NCBI GenBank assembly: GCA_036501515.1
Contig: DASYAD010000078.1
Span: 1 to 33,214, forward strand
Direction of reading: 5' to 3'
From: Trebonia sp036501515
Lineage (GTDB): Bacteria > Actinomycetota > Actinomycetes > Streptosporangiales > Streptosporangiaceae
DNA length: 33,214 nucleotides
The notes below the pieces were generated by a model, which worked only from the letters and a program-made list of their open reading frames with translations, did no database searches and was not told the origin of the DNA. The position numbers and the translations under genes were made by a program. The first letter of the stretch is position 1, and the number at the start of each line of letters is the position of its first letter. Below are positions 17,775 through 25,631 of the stretch, in pieces.

Positions 17775-18932
17775 ATGAACTGGTTTGTGCTGGTCCCCAC
17801 CGCGGGTTCGCCCGCCCCGGTGCCCGGCGGGAGCCTGGTCCCGACGTTGCCGGGAGCGTGGTACACCGACCCGGCGGTATTCGCCCGCGAGCAGCAGGCG
17901 ATCTTCGACACCCGCTGGCTGTGCGTCGCGCGGTGCGGCGACGTCCCGGCCGCGGGGCAGTTCCTGACCGTCAAGGCGGGCACCGAGAGCGTGCTGGTCG
18001 TCCGCCAGCCTGACGGGGGCCTGCGGGCGTTCCTCAACGTCTGCCGCCACCGCGGCGCCCGGCTCTGCCTCGAGGAGTCCGGGCAGGCCACGCGGTATAT
18101 TCGCTGCGCCTACCACGCCTGGTCGTACGAGCTCGGCGGTCGGCTGGCGGCGGCCCCCAACCTAGCCAAGATGCCGGACATCGACCGGGACGCCTACGGT
18201 CTTGTCCCGGTCGCGCTGCGGGAGTGGCTCGGCTACGCCTGGGTGTGCCTGGCCGCGCAGCCGCCGTCGTTCGAGGACACGGTGATGGGCGCGGTGACGG
18301 CGCGCCTTGGCGACCCGCGGGCGGTCGACGCGTACGCGCCGCAGGACCTGGCGGTCGGACGGCGGATCACCTACGACGTCGCGGCGAACTGGAAGCTGAT
18401 CGTCGAGAACTTCATGGAGTGCTATCACTGCGCCCCGATCCACCCGGAGCTGACCAGCGTGCTGCCCGAGTTCGCGGGCGGCTACGCGGCCCAGTACTAC
18501 GTCGGGCACGGCGCGGCCTTCGCCGGCCGGGTGGACGGCTTCACCGTCGACGGCAGCCCGGGGTTCGGCCGCCTTCCCGGGGTGAGCGAGGACCAGGACC
18601 GCCGCTACTACGCGGTCACCATCAAGCCGCAGGTGTTCATCAACCTGGTGCCTGACCACGTGATCTTCCACCGGATGACGCCGCTCGGCCCGGACCGCAC
18701 GCTGGTCGTGTGCGACTGGCTGTTCGACGCCGGCCTGGTGGCGTCCGGGCAGGACCTGTCCCGCTCGGTGGAACTTTTCGACCGAGTCAACCAGCAGGAC
18801 TTCGCGGCCTGCGAGCGCACCCAGCCGTCGATGAGCTCACGCGCTTACCGCGCAGGCGGGGTGCTGGTGCCCAGCGAGCACCACATCGCCGATTTCCACT
18901 CCTGGGTGCGCGACCTGGCCGGTCCTGCATAG
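17775..18932 (+). CDS. Rieske non-heme iron oxygenase, alpha subunit
   Basis: Terminal oxygenase subunit of 385 residues. Rieske [2Fe-2S] ligands are in CRHRGARLC (Cys90, His92) and CAYHAW (Cys111, His114). The catalytic mononuclear iron site is in ENFMECYHCAPIHPEL (His218, His223), with the third ligand the Asp of NQQDFAACE. The sequence style is that of choline/carnitine/glycine-betaine monooxygenases (GbcA, CntA) rather than of classical aromatic ring dioxygenases. No ferredoxin or reductase gene is adjacent, so electrons must come from elsewhere. The ATG at 17775 has only a weak ribosome-binding site. The gene is divergent from rpmE2. The substrate cannot be assigned. Confidence 0.88.
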   Translation: MNWFVLVPTAGSPAPVPGGSLVPTLPGAWYTDPAVFAREQQAIFDTRWLCVARCGDVPAAGQFLTVKAGTESVLVVRQPDGGLRAFLNVCRHRGARLCLEESGQATRYIRCAYHAWSYELGGRLAAAPNLAKMPDIDRDAYGLVPVALREWLGYAWVCLAAQPPSFEDTVMGAVTARLGDPRAVDAYAPQDLAVGRRITYDVAANWKLIVENFMECYHCAPIHPELTSVLPEFAGGYAAQYYVGHGAAFAGRVDGFTVDGSPGFGRLPGVSEDQDRRYYAVTIKPQVFINLVPDHVIFHRMTPLGPDRTLVVCDWLFDAGLVASGQDLSRSVELFDRVNQQDFAACERTQPSMSSRAYRAGGVLVPSEHHIADFHSWVRDLAGPA

Positions 18933-18986
18933 CTTCGCTGGCCGCACTCAGTGGGCTGACGGTCGGCGCGGGGTTAAGCTCGCGAC

Positions 18987-19348
18987 ATGATCGCCGGAAT
19001 GCATGCGATCGTGTTCTCTCCGGAGGCGGAGAAGGTTCGCGAGTTCTTCGCTGACGTGCTGCGCATGCCCTCGGTCGATGCGGGCGGCGGCTGGCTCATT
19101 TTCGCCCTGCCGCCGGCCGAGCTTGCCGTCCATCCGGCCGAGGGTCCCAGCCGTACGAGCTTTACCTGATGTGCGACGACATCGGCGCCACGCTTGCGGA
19201 GCTGCGGGAAAAGGGCGCCGAAGTATCACGGGAGGTCTCAGACCAGGGCTGGGGGCTGCTCGCGGCCATCCGGCTGCCCGACGGCTCGGAAATCCCCGTT
19301 TACCAGCCCCGGCATCCCTCGCCGGCTGGCTCCGCTCGGCCGGACTAG
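18987..19348 (+). pseudogene. Frameshifted VOC/glyoxalase-family protein
   Basis: The first frame reads AIVFSPEAEKVREFFADVLR and ends HPAEGPSRTSFT at a TGA (19167-19169). Continuing in the frame offset by one lost base, the sequence resumes at once as YELYLMCDDIGATLAELREK and runs through QGWGLLAAIRLPDGSEIPVY to a TAG at 19346-19348. Together these make a normal small VOC-superfamily protein of about 120 residues (beta-alpha-beta-beta-beta fold), so a single-base deletion near 19145-19157 breaks the gene. It could be a recent mutation or an assembly error. Function in this superfamily is too broad to predict. Confidence 0.8.
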
Positions 19349-19536
19349 CGCCCCGTTTGGGAGCCCTGTGTCGTTCGGGGGCCCTGCAGCGAAAGGGCCG
19401 CCGCTGCCGTCCGACCATCCTGCGGAACTGCCATAATCACCGGCAGAATAGAAGATCATGGAACATTTTCGTTCTATAACGCAGGTAAGTTTCCGATTAG
19501 ACAAAAGTTTCCTAAACGATGGGCTCATCAGCCACA

Positions 19537-20073
19537 TCAGGCGTTTGCGGAACCTTGTCTGCCCGGCGCGGACGGCGCGGGGGGCGCGGACGGCGCGGAC
19601 GGCGCGGGGTCCTGGCGGCGGCAGTTGGCGCAGCGGCCGGTGACGGCGAAGCGGTGCGGGTTGATGGCGAAGCCGTAGCCGGCCTCGGCCGCCCGGACCA
19701 GGCTGGCGAACAGCTCGTCGGGCACCTCGGTCATCGTGCCGCACTGCTCGCAGGCCAGGTGACCGTGCGAGGTGATCGCGAGGTGGTAGGTCGCGGGACC
19801 GCTGCCGAGCCTGGTGCTGTCGATCACGCCGAGCCGCTCGAGTTCCTCGAGGTTGCGGTAGATCGTGGACAGGTTCACGTCTGGTGCGCGGGCGTGCACC
19901 TCGGCCGCCAGGGCCTCGGCGCTGCGGTGCTCGCTGTTCGCGAACAGGGCGTCGAGCAGCAGCCTGCGGGCGGGAGTAGCCCGGCCGCCGTTCCGGCGGA
20001 CGAGCGCGAGCACGTCTTCCACCGCGTTGCCGCCCGGGCGATGCTCGGGGGACGCGGGCGCATCCCTGGCCAT
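19537..20073 (-). CDS. nur: Fur-family regulator, probably nickel-responsive Nur
   Basis: Fur-superfamily metalloregulator of about 178 residues from the ATG at 20073. The winged-helix part includes RRNGGRATPARRLLLDALF and the recognition region VNLSTIYRNLEELERLGVID. The metal and dimerisation part has YHLAITSHGHLACEQCGTMTEV and a second CxxC (CANC), the structural zinc site. The C-terminal tail is low-complexity (PAPSAPSAPPAPSAPG). It follows a NiCoT nickel/cobalt permease gene in the same direction, and a TGCAA-N5-TTGCA site of the Nur type lies before that permease. This context favours Nur over Fur or Zur, but the metal is inferred. There is no Shine-Dalgarno; TATACC eight bases before the ATG suggests a possible leaderless promoter. 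Confidence 0.78.
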   Translation of the reverse strand: MARDAPASPEHRPGGNAVEDVLALVRRNGGRATPARRLLLDALFANSEHRSAEALAAEVHARAPDVNLSTIYRNLEELERLGVIDSTRLGSGPATYHLAITSHGHLACEQCGTMTEVPDELFASLVRAAEAGYGFAINPHRFAVTGRCANCRRQDPAPSAPSAPPAPSAPGRQGSANA

Positions 20074-20102
20074 AGGCTCAGGGTATAGCCGGGCGGCCAC
20101 TG

Positions 20103-20125
20103 TTGCGAGTCTTCGCAATTGCGAA
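20103..20125. promoter_or_regulatory. Overlapping dyads before nur
   Basis: TTGCGA-GTCT-TCGCAA (20103-20118) overlaps the perfect 14-bp palindrome TTCGCAATTGCGAA (20112-20125). The alternating TTGCGA/TCGCAA half-sites lie in the 52-bp gap between the permease stop (20126) and the nur start (20073). The TTGC...GCAA outline recalls Nur sites, so autoregulation is plausible. Confidence 0.6.
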
Positions 20126-21274
20126 TCAGGCCGCGAGCTTGCTGTCACTGCTGTCGGCGGCGCCGACGGTGACCGCTACGGAGGCCTGGCGGCTGTCCCA
20201 CTTCTCCTCGATCTTGCCGAAGCGCCAGACGGCGAGGGCGGCGATCCAGGTGATGATGAAGATGCCGACAATGACGAAGCCGGCCTTGTTGATGTCGAAG
20301 TTGCCCATGAAGGACCAGAACCCGCCGCTCAGGTTGTACTCCTGGCCGATGAGGCCGAGGATCTCGACGGTGCCGACGAAGAAGGCGACGAAGACCGACA
20401 GGCCGGTGACGGTCAGGTTGTAGTAGACCTTGCGGATGGGCTTGGCGAACGCCCAGTCGTAGGCGAAGTTCATGAAACAGCCGTCGATCGTGTCGAACAG
20501 GCACATGCCCGCCGCGAACAAGAGGGGCAGCGACAGGATCGCGTAGAACGGCAGCCCGGACACGACCGCGGAACCGGCCAGCACCAGCAGCGCGACCTCG
20601 GTGGCAGTGTCGAAGCCGAGCCCGAACAGCACGCCGATCGGGTACATCTTCCACGGCGCGTCGGCGCGGCGGGCGATGGGGCCCAGGAAGCGGTTCATCA
20701 GCCCGCGCTTGTCCAGCTGGGCTTCCAGCTCCTGGTCGTTGTAGCGGCCGTTGCGCATCTCGCGGAAGACCTTGAGGATGCCGACCAGGATGATGACGTT
20801 GAGCAGCGCGATGATGTACAGGAACATGCCGGAGACGCCGGTGCCGATGACGCTGGTCACGTTGTGCAGCCCGGAGTTGCCGTTCTTGACCTGATCGTCC
20901 AGGGCGCGGATGCCGAAGTTGAGCAGTATGGCGAGCACGAACACCACGCTGGAGTGACCGAGGGAGAAGAAGAACCCGACCGACAGCGGGCGCTTGCCGT
21001 CGCTCACCAGCTTGCGGGTGGTGTTGTCGATCGCGGCGATGTGGTCGGCGTCGAAGGCGTGCCGCATCCCGAGGGTGTAGGCCAGGATCCCGGTGCCGAA
21101 CCCGAAAATCTCGGTGTTGGTGATGTGGTAGTGACCGCCGACAGCCAGTGCCAGCAGCAGCCAGCCAGAGACGTTCAATCCGACGACGACGGCCACCATA
21201 GCGCCGACGCGGGCCCACTCTTGTGGCGACAGGCCGTCCCTGACCTGTGCCAGCCGTGCGCTCACGCATCCCAT
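20126..21274 (-). CDS. NiCoT-family nickel/cobalt permease
   Basis: High-affinity Ni(II)/Co(II) uptake permease of 382 residues (HoxN/NixA/NicT family), a cytoplasmic-membrane protein with eight or so helices. The family signature is clear: RHAFDADHIAAIDNTTRKL, followed by FFSLGHSSVVF and LGFDTATEVALL; FDTIDGCFMNFAYDWAF is also typical. The histidines and aspartates of HAFDADH bind the metal. GGAAGG lies upstream of the ATG. A Nur-like box lies about 50 bases upstream of the start, and the gene is followed by a Fur-family regulator, so nickel-dependent repression is the likely control. No nickel enzyme gene (urease, Ni-SOD, hydrogenase) is in the window. Confidence 0.93.
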   Translation of the reverse strand: MGCVSARLAQVRDGLSPQEWARVGAMVAVVVGLNVSGWLLLALAVGGHYHITNTEIFGFGTGILAYTLGMRHAFDADHIAAIDNTTRKLVSDGKRPLSVGFFFSLGHSSVVFVLAILLNFGIRALDDQVKNGNSGLHNVTSVIGTGVSGMFLYIIALLNVIILVGILKVFREMRNGRYNDQELEAQLDKRGLMNRFLGPIARRADAPWKMYPIGVLFGLGFDTATEVALLVLAGSAVVSGLPFYAILSLPLLFAAGMCLFDTIDGCFMNFAYDWAFAKPIRKVYYNLTVTGLSVFVAFFVGTVEILGLIGQEYNLSGGFWSFMGNFDINKAGFVIVGIFIITWIAALAVWRFGKIEEKWDSRQASVAVTVGAADSSDSKLAA

Positions 21275-21323
21275 CCGCCGCCGCCTTCCCGAGGAGAACC
21301 TGGTCAGGCCAGTTTATTAATAC

Positions 21324-21340
21324 CTGCAAACTGGTTGCAA
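21324..21340 (-). promoter_or_regulatory. Nur-like box upstream of the nickel permease
   Basis: cTGCAA-ACTGG-TTGCAa matches the reported Streptomyces Nur consensus tTGCaa-N5-ttGCAa except for the first base. On the minus strand TTGCAA (21340-21335) could serve as a -35 element, with TAAACT 18 bases further as -10, so bound repressor would cover the promoter. A 7-bp inverted repeat, CCAGTTT (21309-21315) and AAACTGG (21328-21334), overlaps it. Confidence 0.75.
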
Positions 21341-21400
21341 TAGCGGGTAGCCCGTAAGAGCGTTGCTGCCTCACCTGCGTGCTTGCGGCGTCAGGCGGTC

Positions 21401-21448
21401 GACTCCGATATCGGAGTCAACCGTCGTGACTTCGATATCGAAGTCACG
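21401..21448. promoter_or_regulatory. Two perfect palindromes centred on GATATC
   Basis: GACTCCGATATCGGAGTC (21401-21418, 18 bp) and a 24-bp perfect palindrome at 21425-21448 (inner part GACTTCGATATCGAAGTC) share the pattern GACTYCGATATCGRAGTC. Their centres are 27 bp apart. There is no loop, so protein-binding sites are more likely than hairpin terminators. They lie between the peroxiredoxin stop and the nickel permease promoter. In the frame of the peroxiredoxin gene, past its stop, they would encode DFDIEVTTVDSDIGVD, so a decayed coding repeat is an alternative. Confidence 0.6.
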
Positions 21449-21544
21449 CACGAGAACGGCGGGCGGCTGGCCGAACGGTGCCGAGGTGACATCGCCGGTC
21501 AGCCGTCCGCCGCCAGAAAAATCAGTCAGCGAGCCGCCGCGAGG

Positions 21545-22201
21545 TCAGGACGGCTGGGGGACGATCCTGATGTAGGGCTTGGGCTCGTTCCAGGTGCCGA
21601 AGATTTCCTTGGCCTGGTCGTTGGTGACGGAGCCTGCGATTATCACGTCCCCGCCCTGCTTCCAGTTGGCAGGGGTGGCGACCTTGTTCTTGGCGGTCAG
21701 CTGCAGGGAGTCGATGACGCGGAGGATCTCGTCGAAGTTGCGGCCGGTGGTCATGGGGTAGAGCATGATCAGCTTGATCTTCTTGTCCGGTCCGATGACG
21801 AACACGCCGCGCACGGTCTGGTTGTCGGCCGCCGTGCGGTCGGAGGGGTCGCCGCTGACGTCGGCGCCCAGCATCCCGTACGCCTTGGAGATGCTGAAGT
21901 CGGTGTCACCGATCATCGGGTAGTTCGGGGCGGTGCCCTGGGTCTCCTCGATGTCCGCGGACCAGGCTTCGTGCTTGTCGATCGGGTCGACAGAAAGCGC
22001 GATGATCTTCACGCCGCGGCGGTCGAACTCCGGCTTGTAAGCGGCCAGGACGCCGAGCTCGGTCGTGCAGATCGGGGTGAAGTCCTTCGGGTGGGAGAAG
22101 AGCACCGCCCAGGAGTCGCCGATCCAGTCGTGGAAGTTGATCGTGCCCTCGGTGGTCTCGGTGGTGAAGTCCGGGGCAATATCACCGATAGTGAGGCTCA
22201 T
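21545..22201 (-). CDS. 1-Cys peroxiredoxin (Prx6-like)
   Basis: Thiol peroxidase of 218 residues that reduces peroxides. The peroxidatic site is PKDFTPICTTELG with Cys45 and the preceding Pro and Thr; there is no second conserved cysteine, which marks the 1-Cys Prx6 class. The C-terminal part (LYPMTTGRNFDEILRVIDSL ... VATPANWKQGGDVIIAGSV) is the long Prx6 extension. GGAGA lies eight bases upstream of the ATG. The reductant partner is not encoded nearby. The longer open frame to 22471 is not needed. Confidence 0.93.
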   Translation of the reverse strand: MSLTIGDIAPDFTTETTEGTINFHDWIGDSWAVLFSHPKDFTPICTTELGVLAAYKPEFDRRGVKIIALSVDPIDKHEAWSADIEETQGTAPNYPMIGDTDFSISKAYGMLGADVSGDPSDRTAADNQTVRGVFVIGPDKKIKLIMLYPMTTGRNFDEILRVIDSLQLTAKNKVATPANWKQGGDVIIAGSVTNDQAKEIFGTWNEPKPYIRIVPQPS

Positions 22202-22409
22202 CGTTGGTCTCCGTTTCAGAAAGGGTAACGCACCGGATGATGTGTCCCCTGTTATAGCTACGTTATCCGGGCGGCACGTCCCAGCATTGCGCTGGCTCGC
22301 CCGCAGCGAGAGCGCGCCGGTGCTCAGCGATGGCCGACATGGTTCAGCCGCAGTGCGTGCGCCACGCAGCGGGGACAGTCGGCGGGGGAGGGAAACTCGG
22401 CCCGGCGGA

Positions 22410-22505
22410 CGGGATCTGCACGCCGCCCTGGTCGCCACGCCCGCGCGACGCGACGTGCCGGTGATCTGCAACGAGCAGCTGGTGGTGGAGTACTACTCGC
22501 GTTAA
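22410..22505 (+). pseudogene. 3' remnant of rpsD (ribosomal protein uS4)
   Basis: The frame ends VPVICNEQLVVEYYSR followed by TAA. This matches the C-terminus of actinobacterial uS4 (IPVICDEQLVVEYYAR from memory), and the preceding PARRD fits the PNRKE segment. Only about 31 residues are recognisable. Further upstream the frame is unrelated and runs into the peroxiredoxin promoter. It is therefore a truncated copy of a gene whose intact form must be elsewhere, and it points to an old duplication or rearrangement at this junction. Confidence 0.75.
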
Positions 22506-22511
22506 CGGCCC

Positions 22512-23273
22512 TTAGCGCTGAGCCCAGAGCAGCTCAAGCCGGGACTTGTCGCCCTCGGGGAGCCGGCGGACCGCCTCGCGGAAGGTGACGCCGGATATCT
22601 CCGCCAGGTGCGCCTCCGTCCACGCCGCGACCCACTCCGGCTCGCGGCGGGAGAGTTCGCGCAGCACCCAGCCGATCGCCTTGCGGATGAAGAACTCCTT
22701 CTCGGCCAGCATCGGACCGGAGTAGCGGACGAACCGCGGCCGGTCCGGCTGGCCGGCCCGGATGCCCGGCAGCAGCGTCAGCAGCGCTGAGCGGCGGATC
22801 CAGAAGTCCGCGTCGACCGCCCACACGTCGATGCATTTCCACGCGGCCGGATCCCGCAGTGCGACCGTGCCTGCGATGTTCCCGGCTAGCGTGTCCACGT
22901 AGGCCCAGGTCAGTGATTCGCGGATGAGCTGCTCGACCACCGCGAGATCCTCCGCGACCAGCGACGGCGTGGTCAGCGTGAGAATCTCGACGGCGGCGGC
23001 CCGGCGTTCGTGCACCCGCTCACGCCACAAGGCAGTCGCCCACGCCAGCCCCGTCTCGCGGTCGATTGAGAGGCCGCGCTGGCCGGCTGGCTGCCGGTCC
23101 TTCACCGCCGCCTCGACCGCACGGCGCAGGTCAGGCACTGCGACGCCGAAGAACTCGAGGTCGCTCTTGAGATACCGCTTCTCCTGCCCGGCCCGGGCCG
23201 GCGTCCCCAGGTCCCGCAGCGTCGCGGTCAGCGCGGCGGCGGCGGCCTCCGGATCGAAACAGTCCACCGCCAC
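22512..23273 (-). CDS. AlkD-like DNA alkylation repair glycosylase
   Basis: HEAT-like-repeat DNA glycosylase of 253 residues, the AlkC/AlkD fold that removes bulky or positively charged alkylated bases without base flipping. Family features: RYLKSDLEFFGVAVPDLR near the N-terminus, WATALWRERVHERRAAAVEIL, VDTLAGNIAG, then the conserved core VWAVDADFWIRRSALLTLL (Asp and Trp contact the lesion) and EKEFFIRKAIGWVLRELS. It starts with GTG at 23273. It ends six bases from the rpsD remnant. It appears to be a single-gene unit. Confidence 0.92.
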   Translation of the reverse strand: MAVDCFDPEAAAAALTATLRDLGTPARAGQEKRYLKSDLEFFGVAVPDLRRAVEAAVKDRQPAGQRGLSIDRETGLAWATALWRERVHERRAAAVEILTLTTPSLVAEDLAVVEQLIRESLTWAYVDTLAGNIAGTVALRDPAAWKCIDVWAVDADFWIRRSALLTLLPGIRAGQPDRPRFVRYSGPMLAEKEFFIRKAIGWVLRELSRREPEWVAAWTEAHLAEISGVTFREAVRRLPEGDKSRLELLWAQR

Positions 23274-23442
23274 ACCCTACGCAGCGGCAATGGCGCCGCA
23301 ACCGGCCGTGCCAGAGCTCCTAACCCCGCAAAGACCGGCAAACCGCCACAACCGCACTATCCGCTCTGCCTTTTGCCACAGGCTTTAGCGAGCAGCCGAA
23401 GGGCTGCCGGAATCGGGGCCTGGAGTGGTAAGGGAGAAGTAC

Positions 23443-24645
23443 ATGACCGAAACACTTTCCGCTGAAGACGGGGAGATCGCGGGCGGACCTGCGGTGAGCC
23501 GGGGAGAAGCAGAGCATCGTCATCCCGGCAATGCTGACCTGCGGCGTACCGGGATCAATCCGGATTACTGGTATCCAGTCGCCGCCTCAGAGAGCGTGCG
23601 GCGGGGAAAGACGTTCGCGGCCACGTTCGCCGGCGAGCGCATCGTCTTGTACCGTGGCGACGGCGGCACGGTCTACGCGCTCGAGGACCGCTGCGCCCAT
23701 CGCCAGGTACCGCTGAGCATGGGCGTAGTCGAAGGGGAAGCGCTGCGCTGCTGCTATCACGCGTGGGCTTACCGCGGGAACGGCCGCATCTCGCAGATCC
23801 CGTACCTGCCCAAAGACGCGGCCCGGCCGCCGCGCGGTGTCCGCGCCTACCCGGTGCGCGAAGCCTACGGCCTGGTATTCGTCTTTCCCGGCGACGCCAA
23901 GAAGGCGGACACGGCCGCGCTGCCCGAGCTGCCGGAGTTCGATTCGGCCCGCCACAAGACGATGACGTTCTCGCGCACCGTCAACTGCCATTACTCATTC
24001 ATGCACGAGAACCTGCTGGACATGAACCACCAGTTCCTGCACCGGGGTGTGCTCGGGAAAATCCAGCCTGAGCTCCTCGGCTATGAAACCGGCCCGCACT
24101 TTGTCGAGGCCCGTTACCTATTCACCCACGCGGGCGGGAAAAAGAACCGCGGTGCGAATCTGCTCGCGGCCGAGGGTGTCACCGGCGGCAATTCGCCCGA
24201 CGTCGTTACGATCCGCACCGGCTACCCCTACCAGACCCTCCGGCTCGTCCCGGAGAACGCCGAACTCCCGGCGTTCTCACTCTGGGTGGCCTACGTCCCA
24301 GGAGACGCCGCGCAGCGCACCAATCACGTCTACGGCCTGCTCATGATCGAGAAGCCGCCGGTCCCCGGCGTCCTCCCGCTGGCCTGGCCGCTCATCCGGC
24401 GCTTCACCGGGCGCGTGTTCGCCGAGGACCGCATGGCGGTCGAGGCCGAGCAGCGGGCCTGGGACGAACAGGGCGAGGACTTGAACCGCGAGGTTTTCCC
24501 GCTGATCATCGACCTCCGCGACATGCTCCGCAGCAACGGCGTCCCGATCCGCCCGGCATCAGCCCGCTGCGGCGCCGCTGCACTCTGCGGCGCCGTAGCC
24601 CCGGACAGCCTGGCAGTGCCCGTTCAGCAGAAACAGCCCGACTGA
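23443..24645 (+). CDS. Rieske oxygenase, PaO/VanA-like
   Basis: Second Rieske-type oxygenase, 400 residues. The Rieske ligands are in CAHRQVPLSMG (Cys84, His86) and CCYHAWAY (Cys103, His106). The mononuclear iron site is in ENLLDMNHQFLHRG (His196, His200). The NLLDxxH...H form is that of the monooxygenase group with VanA and the chlorophyll-degradation oxygenases, and differs from the first Rieske protein of the window. AAGGGAG lies seven bases before the ATG. No reductase or ferredoxin is adjacent. The Ala/Cys-rich end (ARCGAAALCGAVA) is poorly conserved. Substrate unknown; tailoring of a natural product or O-demethylation are options. Confidence 0.87.
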   Translation: MTETLSAEDGEIAGGPAVSRGEAEHRHPGNADLRRTGINPDYWYPVAASESVRRGKTFAATFAGERIVLYRGDGGTVYALEDRCAHRQVPLSMGVVEGEALRCCYHAWAYRGNGRISQIPYLPKDAARPPRGVRAYPVREAYGLVFVFPGDAKKADTAALPELPEFDSARHKTMTFSRTVNCHYSFMHENLLDMNHQFLHRGVLGKIQPELLGYETGPHFVEARYLFTHAGGKKNRGANLLAAEGVTGGNSPDVVTIRTGYPYQTLRLVPENAELPAFSLWVAYVPGDAAQRTNHVYGLLMIEKPPVPGVLPLAWPLIRRFTGRVFAEDRMAVEAEQRAWDEQGEDLNREVFPLIIDLRDMLRSNGVPIRPASARCGAAALCGAVAPDSLAVPVQQKQPD

Positions 24646-24684
24646 CCCGCTGATTTCTGCAGGCGCCGCCTTCGCGCCGGTACT

Positions 24685-24714
24685 GCAAAATGCCCCTTAT
24701 TAGGGGTATTTTGC
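24685..24714. terminator. Bidirectional hairpin terminator
   Basis: A 13-bp stem with one G-T pair, left arm GCAAAATGCCCCT and right arm AGGGGTATTTTGC, closes a four-base loop. The A-run on one side and T-run on the other would act as intrinsic terminators in both directions. It lies between the convergent Rieske (ends 24645) and dehydrogenase (ends 24726) genes. Confidence 0.85.
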
Positions 24715-24725
24715 CGTGCCGGCCG

Positions 24726-25562
24726 CTAACTTTCGCCGTCGAAGCTGGTGGAGGCGCTGAGCTTTTCCCAGTCGCGGATCTCGGCCAGCCGTTCGCCGGT
24801 GACCTCGCGGAACGTGTCGAGCGCGTCCTGGCCGAGCAGGAGGAAAGCCGGGGGCGCGGCGGACTCGACGGCGGTGATGAGTGCCTGCGCCGCCTTGGCC
24901 GGGTCACCCTGCTGGTTGCGCGGCGGGGCGCCGGGCTGCTTGCGCCGCTTGCCCGCGGTGCTGGCGTAGTCGTCGATCACCGTGCTCGACTGCGCCAGCG
25001 ACCGGCCCGCGAAGTCGGTGCGGAACGCGCCCGGTTCCACCGCCGTGACGCTGATGCCGAGCGGTGCGAGCTCCTTGCGCAGCGACCCGGAGATGCCCTC
25101 AAGGGCCGCCTTCGCCGCGGCGTAGTACCCGGACCCCTCCGGGGTCCTGGTGGCTCCGATCGACGAGATGTTGACGATCGCGCCGGAACGGTTGGTCCGC
25201 ATCCCCGGTAGCACCGCTTTGATCAGCGCGACCGCACCGAAGAAGTTCGTCGCGAACAGCTGCTGGACGTCGGCGTCATCGCCCTCCTCGACCGCGGCCC
25301 GGTAGCCGTAACCGGCATTGTTGACCAGAACGTCGATCGCCCCGAAGCGCTCTTCCCCGGCCCGGACGGCGCCGGCCGCCTGCGCCGCGTCGGCCACGTC
25401 GAGGGAGAGCGCGAGAGCGGTGTCCGGGTTTGCGCCGGCCAGGTCGCGGACCCGGGTCACGTCGCGGGCGGTGACAACGGCGTTGTGCCCGCGGTCGAGC
25501 ACAGCAGTGGCAAGGGCCCGGCCGAGCCCGGTCGAGCAGCCGGTAATGAACCAGGTAGACAT
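24726..25562 (-). CDS. Short-chain dehydrogenase/reductase
   Basis: Classical SDR of 278 residues. It has the nucleotide-binding TGCSTGLG motif at 8-15, an NNAG motif in VLVNNAGYGYRA, the catalytic Ser in IVNISSIGA, and Tyr-x3-Lys in YYAAAKAALEG. VEPGAFRTDF follows, as usual for SDRs resembling oxidoreductases that act on steroids or long-chain alcohols. The start at 25562 gives the standard N-terminus; an upstream ATG at 25583 has GGAG only three bases away. Divergent from the phosphoesterase gene. The substrate is unknown. Confidence 0.9.
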   Translation of the reverse strand: MSTWFITGCSTGLGRALATAVLDRGHNAVVTARDVTRVRDLAGANPDTALALSLDVADAAQAAGAVRAGEERFGAIDVLVNNAGYGYRAAVEEGDDADVQQLFATNFFGAVALIKAVLPGMRTNRSGAIVNISSIGATRTPEGSGYYAAAKAALEGISGSLRKELAPLGISVTAVEPGAFRTDFAGRSLAQSSTVIDDYASTAGKRRKQPGAPPRNQQGDPAKAAQALITAVESAAPPAFLLLGQDALDTFREVTGERLAEIRDWEKLSASTSFDGES

Positions 25563-25631
25563 GCGACCAGTCAACCGCATCGGCTCCAAGTGACGCTGGC
25601 GTGTGCCTGCCGGCCGAACGAAGATGGCTCT

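Noticed and set aside
19430..19536. AT-rich stretch as a small gene (61-residue frame from 19458)
   Set aside because: The frame runs into the antisense of nur and has no ribosome-binding site or recognisable motif.
19865..21343. 492-residue plus-strand open frame
   Set aside because: Antisense to nur and the nickel permease; acidic low-complexity sequence typical of a shadow frame.
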